NCBI RefSeq assembly: GCF_042186555.1
Contig: NC_133336.1
Location: 40,419,074 to 40,483,073 of the forward strand
DNA: 64,000 nucleotides
Direction of reading: 5' to 3'
Origin: Aquarana catesbeiana
Lineage: Eukaryota > Chordata > Amphibia > Anura > Ranidae
Shown here: in pieces, positions 62,774 to 64,000 of the stretch
How the letters are laid out: every line of letters begins with the position of its first letter
Numbering within the stretch: the first letter of the stretch is position 1
Position numbers and translations under genes: made by a program
Notes under the pieces: model-generated
The model's input: only the letters and a program-made list of their open reading frames with translations
Told to the model about the DNA's origin: nothing
Database searches by the model: none

Positions 62774-63340
62774 TCACAGTTTAACCGTGGCCTTCAGACA
62801 GGCCCTCTCACCCAGCTGCAACACCCTTTCATGGGTATCCAGCCACCACAGTCTTCCTACCCCTTCCGTGGTCGCCTTCTTCTCTTGCAACACTCGCTGG
62901 AAAGCTTGTCGCAGTTGAGGATAGATCTTCCCTACTGGAGCACCCTCCAGGGCCAGTGCAGTGAGTAGCCTCCGCACAAGATTGGTGTTGGTACCTATCA
63001 ACAAGGAATTTCGGCCTTCCCCAGGGGGTCGGGGACAGACAACAGCCAATGTGTCAAAGGTCTTTGGCTTTCCAGCCAGGGCAGTATCAAAGGTTATTTT
63101 AATGGGTATGTATCCATCGTACGGGCACTTCTGGGTCCCTATGCCCCAACTCTCTAACTCCTCCAGTTTGCACAAAGGGATATGCTTCAGGTAAATGGGA
63201 TAAAAGTTTTGGTACAGCAACGTCACCTGGGCTCCAGTATCTAGTATGGCTTGAGTGTAGATGCCCTCTACTTGTATCAAGACTATAGGGGAGGGCCCCA
63301 CTAGGGGCTGACTGTCCATGACTCTGTGGAAGCTTTCCAC
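62774..63340 (-). pseudogene. Gypsy retropepsin-like protease region
   Basis: The 188-codon open stretch contains QAILDTGAQVTLLY, with the active-site DTG at 63233-63241 in the Asp-Thr-Gly context of a retropepsin, and downstream VCPRPPGEGRNSLLIGTNTN. An ILG-type flap end resembling LLIGTN is present. The enzyme would mature the Gag-Pol polyprotein. It is open over its whole domain; upstream and downstream parts of the polyprotein are frame-disrupted. Confidence 0.85.
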
Positions 63341-64000
63341 CCCGGCTTGACTCTGCGCTTCTTTGGCAGGTTCCCAGCGGGTGACTCTATAGCTTGTGCT
63401 CTAATCAACTGCTTTGAAAGCAGTCTAGTTGGTCTAACTACTCGCTCAGTAAGGTGTCCATTGATTTCTTGCCCCTGTCTTTCCTTCCCTGAGGGTTTTG
63501 TTTGTTTTGTTTTCCTTGGTAAGGAAGGGGAAGGGGAAACAGGTGACTTGTGTCCTTTTTTCTTCTTAGATCTTTTCTTGACCTTGGAACGCAGTTTTCC
63601 TCCGGGACTCTCAACTAGCTCTTTCACTGAGGTCCCCTTAAGTTTCCCACCGGCTTTGGGAAGAGTAACTTCTCTAAGGCTTTCAGAACTTCCGTGAGTA
63701 ATTGAGGGCTGATGCCAATCTTGGGACACTCAGCTCAAAAGTGTCCACCTTCTCCACACCCGTAACATCTCTTTTCTCGCCCTTGTGAAAGTTTTGTCTC
63801 CCCTTGACAAGCCCCTTGTTCTTAAACCTTTGCTTGGGTCTCCATCACTAGCATTAAAGCATGATACATCTGGGTTTGGGCCTGAGCTACCTGCGCAATC
63901 AGTTCGGTTGGCCAAAGTTCACTTACTGGCTTATTAGTGTCAGGAATGGCCAGTCCCACCAGTACAGACTCAGTTCCACTATTCTCATCCGAGAAACTCA
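63301..64000 (-). pseudogene. Gypsy gag C-terminal part with CCHC zinc knuckle (partial)
   Basis: On the minus strand a nucleocapsid knuckle CYGCGEGGHF followed by AEC can be read at about 63723-63768, the CX2CX4HX4C pattern. A TGA (63735-63737) interrupts it between His and the last Cys. Downstream a basic, Lys-rich linker (KVKKRSKKKKGHKSP, about 63560) leads to the protease. The start of gag lies beyond the window. Confidence 0.75.

Larger units (their letters stand above)
59126..64000 (-). mobile_element. Ty3/Gypsy LTR retrotransposon, antisense, right part outside window
   Basis: The order on the minus strand, right to left, is gag zinc knuckle, protease, reverse transcriptase, RNase H, integrase, then 3' LTR, which is the Ty3/Gypsy order. 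The 5' LTR and most of gag lie beyond 64000. Every domain carries breaks. A C-rich stretch at about 60240-60255 (G/A-rich on the coding strand) is a plausible polypurine tract preceding the LTR. Confidence 0.88.

Noticed and set aside
1..64000. tRNA, rRNA or other structured RNA genes
   Set aside because: I found no cloverleaf with A/B box motifs or rRNA-like sequence by eye; the hairpins present are explained by MITEs and foldback elements.

Overview
This window looks like repeat-dense, non-genic DNA from an anuran amphibian, most likely a ranoid frog. That assignment is inference. It rests on the repeat vocabulary: many short inverted-repeat elements beginning with GTACACACGAT-, TTCACACCTATGCA- or TTAACCACTTGACC-type ends, which I associate with frog genomes, together with CR1, L1, DIRS, Gypsy, Tc1/mariner, hAT, Harbinger-like and TTAA-targeting elements. 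No complete host gene is recognisable. The only hints of host coding sequence are short, splice-bounded open segments at the left end (about 0.67-3.8 kb), which I flag with low confidence.

Layout, left to right. 0-5.4 kb: two copies of a short TIR repeat, TTAA-type repeats, candidate exons and two hairpin-type MITEs. 5.4-8.9 kb: a TTAA-type repeat split by a 2.7 kb CR1 LINE with a mutated RT active site. 8.9-11.2 kb: a 2.36 kb TTAA-flanked element dominated by a minisatellite. 11.2-12.1 kb: low-repeat DNA. 12.1-16.3 kb: a truncated Tc1, a long foldback, and hAT transposase remnants in a nearly perfect 1,106 bp tandem duplication. 16.4-17.7 kb: a hAT-like element carrying two minisatellites. 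18.5-20.3 kb: a decayed Tc1 with a MITE inside. 21.4-25.4 kb: a mariner/Tc1-like element split by an antisense DIRS retroelement. 25.4-28.0 kb: a decayed L1. 28-33 kb: Harbinger-like, TTAA and hAT non-autonomous elements, one with an expanding VNTR. 33-36.1 kb: a short and a long version of one foldback element flanked by TA. 36.5-44.7 kb: MITEs, an L1 3' fragment and a VNTR-bearing hAT. 45.0-47.2 kb: a four-part nest (TTAA element > Gypsy LTR > TTAA element, plus a Harbinger fragment). 47.3-48.1 kb: a hAT with perfect 8-bp TSD. 49.2-56.3 kb: a palindromic element interrupted by a Harbinger-like MITE, itself interrupted by a nearly full-length 5.5 kb L1. 57.2-58.7 kb: an almost full-length Tc1. 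59.1 kb to the end: an antisense Ty3/Gypsy retrotransposon (3' LTR, IN, RH, RT, PR, end of gag) running off the right edge.

The coding sequences are almost all transposon pseudogenes with stops, frameshifts or lost catalytic residues. The informative content is the insertion chronology, readable from target-site duplications; the recurrent minisatellites inside unrelated non-autonomous DNA transposons; and the long palindromes. All family names are from motif recognition by eye; no database search was possible.
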